DNA of 64,000 nt from Pegea sp. RAD2-039 (taxonomy: Eukaryota > Chordata > Thaliacea > Salpida > Salpidae). A program made the position numbers and the translations under genes. The first letter of the stretch is position 1, and every line of letters starts with the position of its first letter. The stretch covers positions 186,001 through 250,000 of the forward strand of contig JAQGEQ010000091.1 in NCBI GenBank assembly GCA_034620365.1. The letters run 5' to 3'. Positions 40,644 through 52,761 of this stretch are shown here, piece after piece. Below the pieces are notes generated by a model. The model worked only from the letters and a program-made list of their open reading frames with translations. It ran no database searches and had not been told where the DNA came from.

Positions 40644-42512
40644 ATGACAAGTAATTCATTTTGTTTGTCAAATCCTCCAAGTGGTGGAATATCTTCTTTG
40701 GCATTTAGTTCAACTTCTCAGTATCTTCTTTGTTCATCATGGAATAAGACTGTTAGTTTGTATGATGTGAATGCAGATAAGATACGATTTAGTTATCAAC
40801 ATTTATCTTCAGTGCTTGATTTATGTTTTGTGGTAAGAACAATTATTTTTTATCAAAGAACTATTTATCTAATGAATAGCTGCTTATAATCAATTATTAT
40901 TCTAGTTATAATTTAGATTTAAATAAGTTTTATCATTTATAATCTATTTATTAAAAATTTAAATAGATTTACATTTTTTAAATTATTTTTTACTGATTAT
41001 CTAAACATATATTATAAAAGTTAAATTGATCCTTTTCTAAAATCTAACTTTTTTATAGGTGTTGTTAAAAGGTTTAGAATTAGTAATCAATCATATACCT
41101 TTGTAAAAATTTTGATTCTGAAGAATATAAGATAATTACTTAAATAAAAACTTCTAAATTATTGAATTTATTTAAATTATTCTTAGATTTTTGTTAAAAT
41201 CTATTATTTTATAAGGAATGATTTGATAATAAGTTATAGGTTAATAATGAAAGTACTTAAAGCTTAAGTTTGTTTAAAATTATTTGATTACTTTGTTGTA
41301 GCTTTAGTATTATAGAAATTTAATTAATGATTATTCTACAGGACTCTGTTAATGTCTGTAGTGGTGATCTAGATGGTAATGTTGTTTCATATAATGTCAA
41401 CACTGGAAGGCAAGTAGAAATGGGCAAGCATGCAAATGGTGCCAGGTAATTAACTGAATCATCATTTAATTTAGTTTTAAATTATAATTAAAAATCACAA
41501 CTTTTTTCTTGACTTTTAAAAATGTTTTTAACTTTTTTAGGTGTGTTGAATACTCGTCAGATATTAACTCTGTAGTTAGTGGTGGTTGGGATTCTACTAT
41601 AAAATTATGGGACCCAAGAACTTTATCAATTACTGGGTCATATGACCAGCCAGGAAAAGTATTTAATTTTTCTATAGAATTAGCATCAGATACTGATATT
41701 TCACTTTAACAGGTTTATACAATGGCTTTATGTGGTCACCGACTAATTATAGGTACTTCAGGCAAGCATGTTCTTATCTATGATCTGCGAAACATGTCTA
41801 AAGAGGAACAGAAAAGAGAATCAAGCTTAAAGTATCAGACAAGATGTATTCGAGCGTTTCCTAATCAACAGGTATCATCAACTGATCTTCATCTCACATC
41901 CTTCACACCTTCTTTTAAGGGTTATGTCTTGAGTTCGATTGAAGGACGAGTCGCTGTCGAATATATCGATCCGTCTCCTGAGGTCCAGAAGAAGAAATAC
42001 GCTTTTAAGTCTCACCGTCTCAAGAATAATGGAATTGATGAAATTTATGCAGTTTATGCTATTGCTTTTCACAATCAACATAATACTTTTGCTACAGGTT
42101 TTTATCTTACAACTTTCAACTCTTTTTAACCTCTAAACGTCCAGGTGGTGCTGATGGTTTTGTGAATATGTGGGACGGAATGAATAAAAAACGCTTATGT
42201 CAATTTCATCAGTTTCCTGCCGCTGTGTCATCTCTGGCTTTCAGTCCTGATGGTTCACTCTTATCAATTGGTTGTTCTTCTTTTTATAATTGTGTAGTTG
42301 AACCTGATAAAAACATCAATCAAATATATATCCGTCGTGTAACTGATACAGAAGTTAAACCCAGGTGATCTTCATCATCTTTTGAAGATGATTTTTTTTA
42401 TCCTCATGTTTCTTATAGCCGCGTTTCTTCAGTTCCTTCTCAAGGAAGTAACTTCCAATCGAGGCCAGTGGATTACAGTGGCAAACCTCTTCTTACTAAA
42501 GCTTCAGGCTGA
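40644..42512 (+). CDS. BUB3: Mitotic checkpoint protein BUB3 (353 aa)
   Basis: A WD40 beta-propeller that recruits BUB1 and BUBR1 to kinetochores in the spindle assembly checkpoint. Exons (plus): 40644-40832, 41342-41445, 41541-41658, 41713-41871, 41920-42097, 42145-42364 and 42419-42512, phases consistent. Family blocks in order: PPSGGISSLAFS, SSWNKTVSLYDV, VEYSSDINSVVSGGWDSTIKLWDPRT, LIIGTSGKHVLIYDLRNM, ESSLKYQTRCIRAFPNQQGY, VLSSIEGRVAVEYIDPSPEV, KKKYAFKSHRLK, AFHNQHNTFATGGADGFVNM and KKRLCQFHQFPAAVSSLAFS. The start is the ATG at 40644 (MTSNSF), equivalent to the human start; the upstream in-frame GTG is not used. The last exon adds about 30 residues (SRVSSVPSQGSNFQSR...) beyond the usual short KPKSP end, a modest C-terminal extension. 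Confidence 0.96.
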
Positions 42513-44616
42513 TGTTTGAGATGAAGTCATTTGTGAAGATTATCCGAAGATCTTTTAATGAGAAGCTGAACTTGTAGCTTCTACTTTTTATTTTGGTTAT
42601 TTGAAGAAATATTTCTGTTATAATTACTTTCTTTGTAAATAACATACTTAGTAAATAAAAAGCAAAAGAAAAAATCTCTTTTTATAAAGTAAGTTTTGGT
42701 AAGTTGTTCCACTCAAATGTCAATCATTTGTACTGTCTGTATATCATTTAGAGAGTTGAGAAGCTTGTCTCTTAACACTGGTCTCGCTTTTCTACTAGTA
42801 AGCCTCTTTAATTTGATGATTAATTCACAACCGTGTTACTTGTTTTCACAAATAAAACTTTGTGTTTTAAACTCTTATATAAAAGTTAATCTAATTATTA
42901 TAAATTTTCAAACTTTAGAAATGCAAATAATAGCTAAACATTTATATTTTTCCTACATTACAAAAACAATTTTTAGATGTAACTTTATTTTTATCAGTTT
43001 ATCAAACTTTAATCTTATTCTGCTTAGAGTTGTCAATAAAGTTTGACTTTGGTATAAAGCTTGGTTGGTGAGTTTAAATTTGCTCTTTTTATATTAGCTA
43101 TATTTGAAGTACTGTATTAAAAAAACATTTAGTTTGTTTAAAAGTATATATCTACTAAAAGAGAAGGAACTGTTAAAAGGAAATTACTGAAATATGTTTT
43201 GATTGTCGATAACTGTTTCACACATGATTAAAAACTTTCATAAATTGTAGAAAACGATTCTGGAATTATGATTCAAGTAATCCAGGCTCCCAAGAGAATG
43301 ACAAATCTGTATTTAATGAGGTTAGGACACTCTGAACATATCAGTTTAATTACTTTGAGGTCAAATTTGTTCAACTTTAATTTAAAGTTTTAGAAAACTA
43401 ATTGATTCTCAAACTATCTTTCTGGTGTTACTGGAGGTGATAAACATATTTATTTTATTCAATGCATGGCTGCAGATTACATCACAGTTAAATTGCTAAA
43501 TCCACTAAATAAAAGTTGGATTATCTGAGAGTTTTTAATAATATGGAATGTTATCAACAGTTTTGTGAATAGATGTGATTAGCTTTTACATCATTTGATG
43601 AGAATCATTGAGTTTGAGGAGACAGTACGCCAGCTGATCACTGAAGAAAATGATCAGTTCCAAAGTTAAACAGAAAATACTCGCGAGAGAAATTGGTAGA
43701 TAGTTTAAAGTCTTATTTCCATCTCCCTTTTCCTGCAGTGGGATAATAATGGAAGTCTTCTGCTGGAAAATAATGAAGAATTAAAGAAATGTAATATAGG
43801 TTGTTATATTAAATAGAGCGCTCAACAAAATAGGAAGTTTCAGGTGTAGGAGATAGTCTGTTTTTATTACTGTGTATAGCAGTTGGTATATTAAGATCAT
43901 GAGAATAAAATCAACCGTAGGATTTGATTTTTTTACTTTGGTGAAAGTTTAATTTTTTTAAGATCTCAGTAACACAAGTTTTTATTTTCATCAACCAGGA
44001 CATATGCGGGAATTACATTTAACAAATTTTTGCGATGATTCTAATTAATTATATGTAAACTTATGTCCCAAACGCTAAAATTAATTAGGCATCATCTAAT
44101 GTCGTTTTAAAGACGTTCATATTTAATACAAGTGCTGGGTACCACTGAAATTTGTAATATGCAACGAATCTTTATAAAAAGTCTTATAATTTACGAATCT
44201 TAAGCCTGTGCTCCTAATGAACCTAATTGCTTGTAAGTAAAATTTGATGCAACCATTTCAGCATAAAACTTATCAAGTTATCTGATAATGAGAACAAAAT
44301 CAGTTAAAGTTATTGTTGAATGTTAGCTAGTGTTGATATTTGAGTTTTTTAAAGTTACCTAATTGTTCTTTTATTTAATAGATTAATTATTTCGAAGTTT
44401 ACTGTTTTATTTTAGATTCATTAAAAACTCTAAAACTCTGCCTTCAACTTTTGACTCATTTATTACTACAACAAAATAATCACTGATAATAAAGAAATAG
44501 TCATCAAGTCATTGTTGAAGTTTTGCCTTTTCTTTTACTTATTGTTTGTAGAAGGTCTGAAAGTAAAGAAGACACATTAGAAAATCTGAAACAGAAAAAT
44601 AACTAATTCAAAAAAC
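42513..44616. other. Convergent spacer BUB3/eIF3g, no gene seen
   Basis: 3' flanks of BUB3 (plus) and eIF3g (minus). The 117-codon open frame at 42696-43046 has no family-like motif. A short helical reading near 43610-43670 (EFEETVRQLITEENDQFQS) ends in a stop and has no convincing splice partners. Confidence 0.45.
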
Positions 44617-46636
44617 TTACTTGGCCCATTCGACGTTGAGAATTAAATGATCATAACCCCAACCACACAACTGTTCAATAGCTTTAGCAGCGTCATCCTT
44701 ATGATAGTAAGTAATAAAAGCGAATCCCTAAATACAACAAAATTATATAAAAATTTCCAACCACCAAGCAAACCAAATTAACCTTCGAATGTTGAGTGTG
44801 TTTATCCTTAGCAAGAAAGATTCTTTGAACAGGACCAAAAGGTTTGAAAAGATCTTGTAAATCTGATTCTTTGGTTTCTTCCGAAAGGTTTGTGACACGG
44901 ATTGTTGATTGTTCATTATCTGATTATCAAATTAAACTTTTAGTTAGAAACTTAAATTGAAAGTTTTGTAAAAGTTTCTTTTTTATTATTGCAACATTCG
45001 AACAACAATTAGAGATGCCACGTGTCAATTGATTTGTTAATTAATCTAACCTCTTGGATTTCGTGATGCCATCGTACTACCAGCCAAGTTTACTCCAGCT
45101 CTTCTGTTTGGAGGGACATATCTATCAGAGCTACCAAGATCAGTTGAAGCCTCAGGTCTAGGTTCAGTATCTGAAATAATTTGAATCTTACAATTAGCAT
45201 TTGAGAAAATACAACCAGAATACCTCCTTTGGGGACAGCAGGACTATTTAAAGTCTTAAAGAAGTTTACATATTGGAGTTGATGACGTAGTTTAGCTAGA
45301 GTTGGGTCCTCTGGCTCTTGTATGCCATCATCATGGCTGAGATTAAGAAACTGCATATAGACGTCCTAGAAGAAAGTATTTTTCAAGTTTAATTTTCTTA
45401 CTAACATTTTTAGGTCACCCATAAAGTTTGTGAATTTCAGTAATTTAATGAGAATTTTTCTATCAATTAAAAACTTAACCAGCGACAAAAAGTTGATAAA
45501 AGTCTGGGTAAAGTAAACTTACTTCAGAGACAAATGTTGTTCCTCTATTTGGGCCAGGAGGATCATTTGCAGAAAGTCCAAATTTCTTCAACTTCTTTCT
45601 TCTTGCAGCAGTAGCAGCAAACCGACGAGTTTCAATTTTATACTTTCTAGTAGTCTAACAAGAATTGTTACAAATCAGAAGTGCTTTGTCAACACATACC
45701 TTAATCTGTTGTCCTTTCTTATTGATCCCATATTCAATGACAGTTTTGATATCACCATCAATTGATACAATTGGTTTTGGAATTTCTGCTTCAAAGTCTT
45801 CTTCAACATCAATTGGGTCAGCCCAGTTAGTTTTATTATCTGGAGTGTCAGCCCAGCTTAATGAACTATGGAAACAGTTAAAGGTGAATTAATTAATGGA
45901 GAAAATGTTTATATTGAAAATATATTGAAGATAATTTTGAGAACATTTAAGTTTATGTATCATTTTTCTATATTTTTATGATTGAAATTAAATCTATCAT
46001 TAAATATTTTCTTATTTGATTAAATGTAATTGATAATAATAAATAATAATAAAGTAAATAATTGAGTTTAAATTTTCATAAGCAACTTAGATTAGTTTTT
46101 ATAAATTATAAAATTTATAAAGTAAATAAAAATGATATATCTAAAATTGAAAACTAAAAACATTTCAAGCCAAGAATACATAGTTCTTATCTATTAGGTA
46201 AGATCATTATGATTTTTGAAATTTAAGATAACAAATAATGAAGTATAAACATTATAAAGATATGTAAACACTATGCAGTAAAAATAAAAATGATAGAACA
46301 AACTTATTAAATATTTAAAGAAAAGAAATTAACCAATTATATAGATTATATTGATAATAATGCATAAAAATAAAATAAGTAAATTACAATTTTTAACCAG
46401 AAAAAGAATATATGATAATCTGTATTACTAAAATGTTTAATAATACAAATGAAATCATTTTTAATTAAATATTAGGCACACAACCTTTAAATTCAATCAT
46501 TTAGGTATACCTAATAACTAATTTTATTTAAAAAAATATTTTAACTTCATAGCTTAACAAAATCTATAAACATAAATAACTATAATGAATTAAAAAATTA
46601 AAACTAAAAATAATCTTACCCAACTTGTTCTGGCAT
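44617..46636 (-). CDS. EIF3G: Translation initiation factor eIF3 subunit G (274 aa), zinc knuckle absent
   Basis: An RRM-containing subunit of eIF3 that acts in scanning and reinitiation. Exons (minus): 46620-46636, 45700-45865, 45523-45654, 45224-45365, 45051-45170, 44783-44919 and 44617-44727, phases consistent. The N-terminal part has [34 protein letters not shown] and RRKKLKKFG, typical of eIF3g. The C-terminal RRM has RNP2-like IRVTNL (199-204) and RNP1 KGFAFITY (238-245), ending [13 protein letters not shown] with the stop directly after. Where the family has a CCHC zinc knuckle (C-x2-C-x4-H-x4-C), the aligned segment ([20 protein letters not shown]) contains no cysteine, and no cysteine at all occurs before the RRM. 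The protein is shorter than human (320 aa). Confidence 0.94.
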
Positions 46637-48019
46637 TTTAATAAGTTTACCAATGTAATATTTAAAGAGAAATAAAAACTTCAATAACAGTTACCAACCT
46701 AAAAAACATAATTAATTCAATAAAAATATTAAATTAACAAAACTCCAAGTCATTGTTAAAAAACAATAAATTTAAAAGAACATTCAAAGCTGAATATATA
46801 AAAGAATATATAACAAAAAAGAATTTAGACTCAGATTAAAACTAAGCATGTTTATATTTAGAATGGAAAAATAAATTAATTTCAAAATAAATCAACTTTA
46901 AAATTTAAGCTATAAAAATATTAAGGAATACTATATAAAAAGAATAAATAAATAATATATAACTTAGAAATAATCTTTTGAAGTTTGAAAAAAGTTACAT
47001 TGACATTTACAAAAATTGCATTGTTTTCCTATTTAGCTTTTATTAATAAATTTATTAAGTAATTATGATTAATAAGTTACCAGTTACAAATTAGTAGGTT
47101 ATAGCTGAATAGTAGTCAATAAGTTAAAAAATTATAAGAACAATAAATTATGATATTACCGATATGGAGTACTAACAAATTAATGATAATATTAAATAAA
47201 AATTGCACCAAAAGCTATGTAAAAGTAAAGCAACACAATTTTACGAGGTGGTATCTGATACCAGTGACGTTAAAATCGAAAGTATGACTTTATGGTAAAT
47301 TTTAAAAAAATACCGAACTGACTAATTTTTAACTGATATTTAGTTTATTAGCTTAATTTATTTCATTATTAGAAATGAATATTTAACAATTATGCAATAT
47401 TTTTTATAAATAAAAAATTTAAATAAAAATGTCTCTTAGCTTCAACAGATTTTAAACAAATTTGAAAAGTACTTTAGTGTATCCATTACATATACGGTAA
47501 AATATAACAGAATATTTGATTTATTGAAGTATATTATATAAGCATTATGATAAAAATAAATATACCAAAAAGTGAATTTGAAGCTACAACTAAACTTTCT
47601 ATACGAAATAAATTTTCTATAGAGAAAACGAAAAGTTTTTAGAAAACTATAAATAAATTTTAAATATAACTGTTTAAAACTTCTCCTAAACTCATTTACC
47701 ACCTAAATATAAGTTGAACCGAAAAAGATAAAAAACAAGTATAATTTTTAATTTTTTAATTTTGTTTCATTAAAGTGTATAAAATCCAAAATGAGTAAAA
47801 AAAGAAAAGAAGAAGTTCTTTCTGAAGGATTAAAAACAGAAATAAGCCTCATGTTTACTTAAAAAAATGTTAGAAAGATGTAAGAAAGCGAATATTTTTA
47901 ATGTAAATGATATCAGATATTAAAAATTCGAATACATTTATTTGTAGTGACTGTGTTAGCTAACTACCTAGCTTTTTACAAAATACTGAAGCAAAAAAGA
48001 TCATATGATTTGAAATATA
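46637..48019. other. Intergenic, no gene seen
   Basis: AT-rich upstream region of eIF3g plus LINE flank. A GTTTTTTAG acceptor-like site (minus) lies about 60 nt upstream of the eIF3g ATG. A short plus-strand frame near 47790 (MSKKRKEEVLSEGLK...) stops after about 23 codons. Confidence 0.45.
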
Positions 48020-49870
48020 AATTCTTATTTATTCAAAAAAAATGCAAAGGAAAGTGCCGGAAGAGAGCACCTCCCGCTAACACATATTCTCACAAATAAT
48101 ACCTATTATATATAACTAAGTCGAAAACAGAGAAAGGAATGACAGCTCAGTAGTGCCTATACATTGTAACAGTGAATAATTATATAAAATGTTGATAATA
48201 TAAAAAAGAGAAGAAGAATCACATTTTAGAAATGAAAATGTTAAGACGGTTCAACTTCTTCTTGAACAACACGAGTGATTCTGACATGGCAATGTTTAAT
48301 GGCAGCTAATTTCAAATATTAATTGTCATCATGAGAAATGAATTGCTCTGATTAACGTACCAGGTAATACGGGTTTATTAAGGTATTATGTATGCCGTCT
48401 GAGTTGATATAACTTGAGGGAAGGACTAATAGAAGAGAAATCATCAAACTGACGATCAATTAAATTGTGGAAAATTTTAAAAATAAGAGTTAAGTCGTAT
48501 TTAATCCGTCGAATTTCCAAAGTATCTAAATTTAAGAAACTGATACGATGTTTATAACTATCATATTTAATATTAAGTTTCCTGCATACTAATCTCGTAA
48601 ATGTGGCCTGAACAGACTCTATTATTTTGATATCACTAACTTGATATGGCATCCATGCACTGACATTGTATTCAAGAATTGGACGTACGTACAATTTGAA
48701 AAGATTGATAAAAAAACATGGATCCTTAGAATTAAAGCTCTTTACAATAAAGTAGACAAGGTTGATTGATTTTGCGAAGATTTTGGAAACATAACTGTAC
48801 CGTTTAAAGTCAGATGATATATTTAATGCCGAGGTCTAGAACCGAAGATATTCGTTGAATTATAAATCTATTGATGGAATATTGGTTTAAGGAATTTGCA
48901 GCTGGTTTACGAGAGAAAGTCATAAGTTCAGACTCTGTGGGCTAGATTCTGAGCTGCCAATTCATAGACCAGCTTTCTACAGTGTTTAGTGTAGTTTGAA
49001 GTTTCGAAGGATTGCGAGACAATAACTTAATGTCATCTGCATACACAAACACTCTGACATCATATTCTGCTACTAGTCTTCTGATGAGGTCTTCAATGAA
49101 AATTAAAAAGAGAAGGGGAACTAGAACGGAACCCTGAGGAACACCACTGGTGACTTGAGTAGGAGTAGATAAAGATCTTTTAACACGAGTTTGTTGAGCT
49201 CTACCTGATAAGTAATCTTCAATCCACTGTAAGATAAAGCTGTTGATTTTTAAATTTTGTAATACAATAATGAGCTTGTTGTGTGGGACAGAATCAAGCG
49301 CTTTAGCAAAATCGAGATATATGATGTCACAAGGAGTAATACTTTCATAATGGGCTGTAAACTCATTGAGAAAAGTGAGATGTTGAGTCAGGGAAGATCT
49401 GCGCTTCACAAAGCCATGTTGGATATCAGATATTAGATGGTGCTCCATCAAATAACTGGTCATATGATTGTGAATGATATGCTTTTGAGTTCTAGAGATA
49501 ACTGAAGTCAGCGAAACTGGTCTGTAGTTAAGTACAGTGTTTCTGGGACCCTTTTTTATGAACTGGAGTAATAATAGCTTTCTTCCAAATTTGTGGAATT
49601 CTTCATTGCCTAAGAATGATGTTAAAGAAAAGCGATAAAGGTAGTGATAAAGAGGGCGTAGTTTTTCTTAAAAATCAAAGCAGGGATCTGATCAGGGGTG
49701 TTGGAAACTGATGATTTTAAAGAAGAAATAGCTACCATATCGACCGTTATGTCAAGATCTATCATCTCAGAGACATTTGCAAGAGTTTTGGGGTAAGAAA
49801 GAGAAGGAGTATTGCCATTAAAGGTTATAAAAACGCTATAGATTTCGGTACCACCAATGTAAACTTTAAT
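48020..49870 (-). mobile_element. LINE (Jockey/CR1 group), longest copy, 5'-truncated and broken
   Basis: Reading the minus strand from about 49850: a readable segment with SSVSNTPDQIPALIFKK (start of the RT domain), then NYRPVSLTSVISRTQ, GFVKRRSSLTQHL, YLDFAKALDSVPHNKL, GVPQGSVLVPLLFLIFIEDL and the catalytic VFVYADDIKLLSRNP (intact frame 48942-49463). After a broken interval comes the C-terminal part (48386-48694: MYVRPILEYNVSAWMPYQVS, LNLDTLEIRRIKYDLTLIF, LRRHT). The 3' UTR follows, ending in the shared ACACATATTCTCACAAAT region (plus-strand reading) with a very short TTATTTATT tail. No endonuclease domain is present. Frameshifts and stops show it is inactive. The YADD box and the C-terminal domain identify a non-LTR retrotransposon of the Jockey/CR1 type. 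Confidence 0.9.
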
Positions 49871-51159
49871 AAAACTTGATTTTTTTTAAGTGTTTATTTT
49901 TTGCTTACGTATTGTGATGAATGTGTAATAAAATCAGCTAACTGTTGCATACTGCATGTTGTTGCATACCTTGTGATCACGTGTTAAAATTATTTGTTGA
50001 TCTACAAGAAAAGTAAACAATGATTTGGGCGATCCGAAAACTGCAGTGGAAAGTAAATAAGACTTTCTAACGAAAATATAAAATTCAATTTTTGCAAAGT
50101 GCCAGTTGTAGGGTCTTTAGTCTCAACTTGAAGTTAATCTTCAACAGTTTGACCATGTGTCCACTAACTGAAGACTTACTTTCTTAAAAAAAGGGTGATG
50201 TAGAAAATGTAATAAATAAAGATTTTGAACAACTTATTAAAAAGCCCTCAATTTTTTTATATCAAAAACTAGCAAGTATTATTTAAATTCTCTAAATGCC
50301 AAAGAAGACTAAGTGACAATATGAGGTCCTAGTTTTCGAATTATTCAAGAAAAAGTATCCAACAAGCAAATATTTTTTCCAGTCTTCATCTTTGCTTTGA
50401 AACAAATAATTCTTTTTTGTAGCTTCTCGCTTTGGTGAATCAAGCTTTAGTGTAAATTGAAATATTTAAATAAATTAGGTACAAATGAAATTACTTCAGA
50501 TTTTTGAAATTTACAAAAAGGAAATTTAACTATTAGGTTATTAGATAGAATTAAGTTAAAATTAATCAATTTAAAATAAACTTTGTAAAAATACATTCCT
50601 TTTTTCTCGAGTATTCTACTATTTCGTCAACTTTTGATAATTTCGAATTTTTTAATTATGTGAAAGTTGTGTTTAATTAATTTGAAACACAAAAAATTTA
50701 ATTTATTCAAAGTCCTCAACAATAAAAATAACACTGAAACTAAAGATCTATTTTCTGTATCATATCCAAAAGAAGACATCCAGTAAGACACTACAACAGC
50801 TAAAAACAAACTCCATCAAATATGTTAAACGCAACAAGTTTATTTTCAATGTGATTATCTACTACCAAGCTGGAAAAGAAAATCTCGACAAATAAACCAT
50901 GCCGAGATACAGTGCCCCGGTTAAGTACTAACAACTAGTTCTTCCTTAAAAATGTTATTTAAATTTAATGGTGTAGTTCGAACAGAAACTAGAATTAACA
51001 ATTTAAATGTTTATTAAACCAAAAATGGCTAAAAACTAACAAATAAAAGAACTACATCAATTTAATCAAATAGAATTTTGAAAATATGGTGTAGATGAGA
51101 ACCGGCGCTCATTCAAAAATCTTCGGTATCAGTAGCTTTAAATAAAGGCTTGTAGCCAA
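49871..51159. other. Intergenic, no gene seen
   Basis: AT-rich 3' flank of the NTF2 gene and upstream flank of the LINE. The minus-strand frame at 50627-50809 has a hydrophobic start but no supported splice partners. Confidence 0.45.
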
Positions 51160-52653
51160 TTAAGCTTGGTTGTGAAGAACCATACGAAACATTTCTCCTT
51201 TTACATAGAAGTTAGCGGGTCCAGCAGCTTTTAGTACAAAATTGTGTGAAAAAGCATGTGGTGGATCTTCATCAGTCTGTTGGGTGTTTAAAATCAGAAA
51301 TATATTTGATGTTTAGCGAGTGTTACCCACCTTTAACATGCCAACCACCATGATAAGAAGCGTTTCATCATCAATTAGTTGATGATCCATAGTTGTAATT
51401 TTATGTTCGATGTTGACAAAGCGAAGAGACTGTAGAAGATATTTGTGAAATAAATATAGTGAGAAATTTAACAAAAACAATATGAGAGGAAACATATTAA
51501 AAGGTGTTAAGTATCACAACTCAGCATAATTAATATAGAAAGATCAGAAACACAATAAAGTAAAATATAAATTGTAAATCAAGAATTTAGTTTCAGTGAA
51601 GAAAACGAACCTGCAAAGGATTTATATTTTATTTAGAAAATTTTAAAAGGTGATAGAAAACGTTTTTAATGAAGATTGAATTGATAGAAGACACTTTTAG
51701 GGGAATAGTAAAGCATCTGATGTCTTTGATAAATATTTTTGGTTTTTATCTTGCATTGAATAACAAGGAAGGTAATTAATTTACTTTATCTAGCTGGAAG
51801 GTAGTCTAGATATTTTTTGGTTTAAAAATAAAGGATTTTCAATTAATTCAAGAAAACATTTATATAATTGGAAGTATTTTCAATTACAGGTATTTTGTAA
51901 AATAATAATGAATTATCTTGAAGCAGATGATAAAAAGAATAGAAATACATCATTTACTTACATTCAGTTTTTCTTGAATTTCATCTTTACCTTGGCGTAA
52001 ATCACCTTCAAAAGTCATTTGAGAGTCTGCTCCCTATATAAACAAAAGAAAATAATTTGATAATATATTTAACACGTGGCTGCCAATTACAAATTCATCA
52101 GCTCTTATAGCAAACAAGAATATAAACGAAGAGGTAGTTGGAAGGTTTTAGGTATCACAATTTAAGATTAGTACAGAAAGAATAGAAATACTACTGGCAT
52201 AAAGTAACATGTAAATTATGAATAAAAAATTCATTCTGACAAAAATAGAAGAAGGTGAAGAAACTGGCAGTGTTACATATCATTTAGTAAAGAAAATAAC
52301 TCGAATCTTGGTTTTTAACAAAATTGTAAAAGATTTTGATGTAGTGATGGAATCAGGAAGGGAATTTCAAACCTTAGTTACCCTTATAATGTTGGGAAAT
52401 ATTAACTTAGTTGTCTAATTTTATAACTTACTACAATTATCTAATAAAAATTATTTATTTGCTTATTTCAAAATAAATATAGAAATTTATTAGAGAAATT
52501 TTAAAAAAAGTTGAACATTTAGATAAAATACCAAATTATCAAAATGAAATAAAGTCTTACATAAAGATTTGCCAAAGAATCTCCTCTCTGCGGACTCTTA
52601 TAATTTCCATAATAAACTTGTAAGAATTGTTTAGCAATATCTTCAGCCGACAT
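51160..52653 (-). CDS. NUTF2: Nuclear transport factor 2 (126 aa)
   Basis: NTF2 carries Ran-GDP into the nucleus through FG nucleoporins. Exons (minus): 52561-52653, 51962-52033, 51331-51429 and 51160-51276, all phase 0. The 126 aa is essentially the family length (127). Sequence blocks: AKQFLQVYYGNYKSPQRGDS at the N-terminal helix, then DSQMTFEGDLRQGKDEIQEK, equivalent to the family's LTWEGQQFQGKAAIVEKL, and DHQLIDDETLLIMVVGMLK, equivalent to DHQPTPDSCIISMVVGQLK. The end is FSHNFVLKAAGPANFYVKGE with FRMVLHNQA. The NTF2 fold is clear; the single-domain length points to NTF2 itself rather than NXT1 or G3BP. The first two introns each contain a copy of an about 250-bp repeat. A TTAG acceptor lies 12 nt upstream of the ATG after a long T-rich tract. 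Confidence 0.9.
51496..51730. repeat. Intronic repeat copy 1 (NTF2 intron 2)
   Basis: Begins GGTGTTAAGTATCACAACTC and aligns by eye with the copy at about 52140-52370 in intron 1, including blocks AGAAAGA, ATAAAGTAA, GTGAAGAAA and a later TTTTTAA segment, with many small changes. Two related copies in consecutive introns of one gene suggest a local duplication or two insertions of a small non-autonomous element. Confidence 0.45.
52140..52370. repeat. Intronic repeat copy 2 (NTF2 intron 1)
   Basis: Begins GAAGGTTTTAGGTATCACAA and parallels copy 1 (51496-51730) in the same orientation. The plus-strand open frame at 52218-52418 lies inside this repeat and is probably not a gene. Confidence 0.45.
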
Positions 52654-52761
52654 TAGGGTTAGTTACTAAGTATCAGAAAAAATAAAACCTAAAAATAATA
52701 GTAGATAAGTTAGTTGCTAACTAAAGATTATTACATGGAAAAATATTTGCCACCAAAAGTC

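Noticed and set aside
42696-43046. 116-codon plus-strand open frame
   Set aside because: AT-driven composition (Ile/Leu/Phe/Ser), no motif, lies in the 3' flank of BUB3.
43600-43800. Helical reading EFEETVRQLITEENDQFQS and a following WDNNGSLLLENNEELKK segment after a TCCTGCAG acceptor
   Set aside because: First segment ends in a stop without a donor, and the phases cannot be joined convincingly.
47790-47870. Short plus-strand frame MSKKRKEEVLSEGLK...
   Set aside because: About 23 codons, no splice context, no motif.
52218-52418. 66-codon plus-strand open frame in NTF2 intron 1
   Set aside because: Lies within a repeat whose other copy does not keep the frame.
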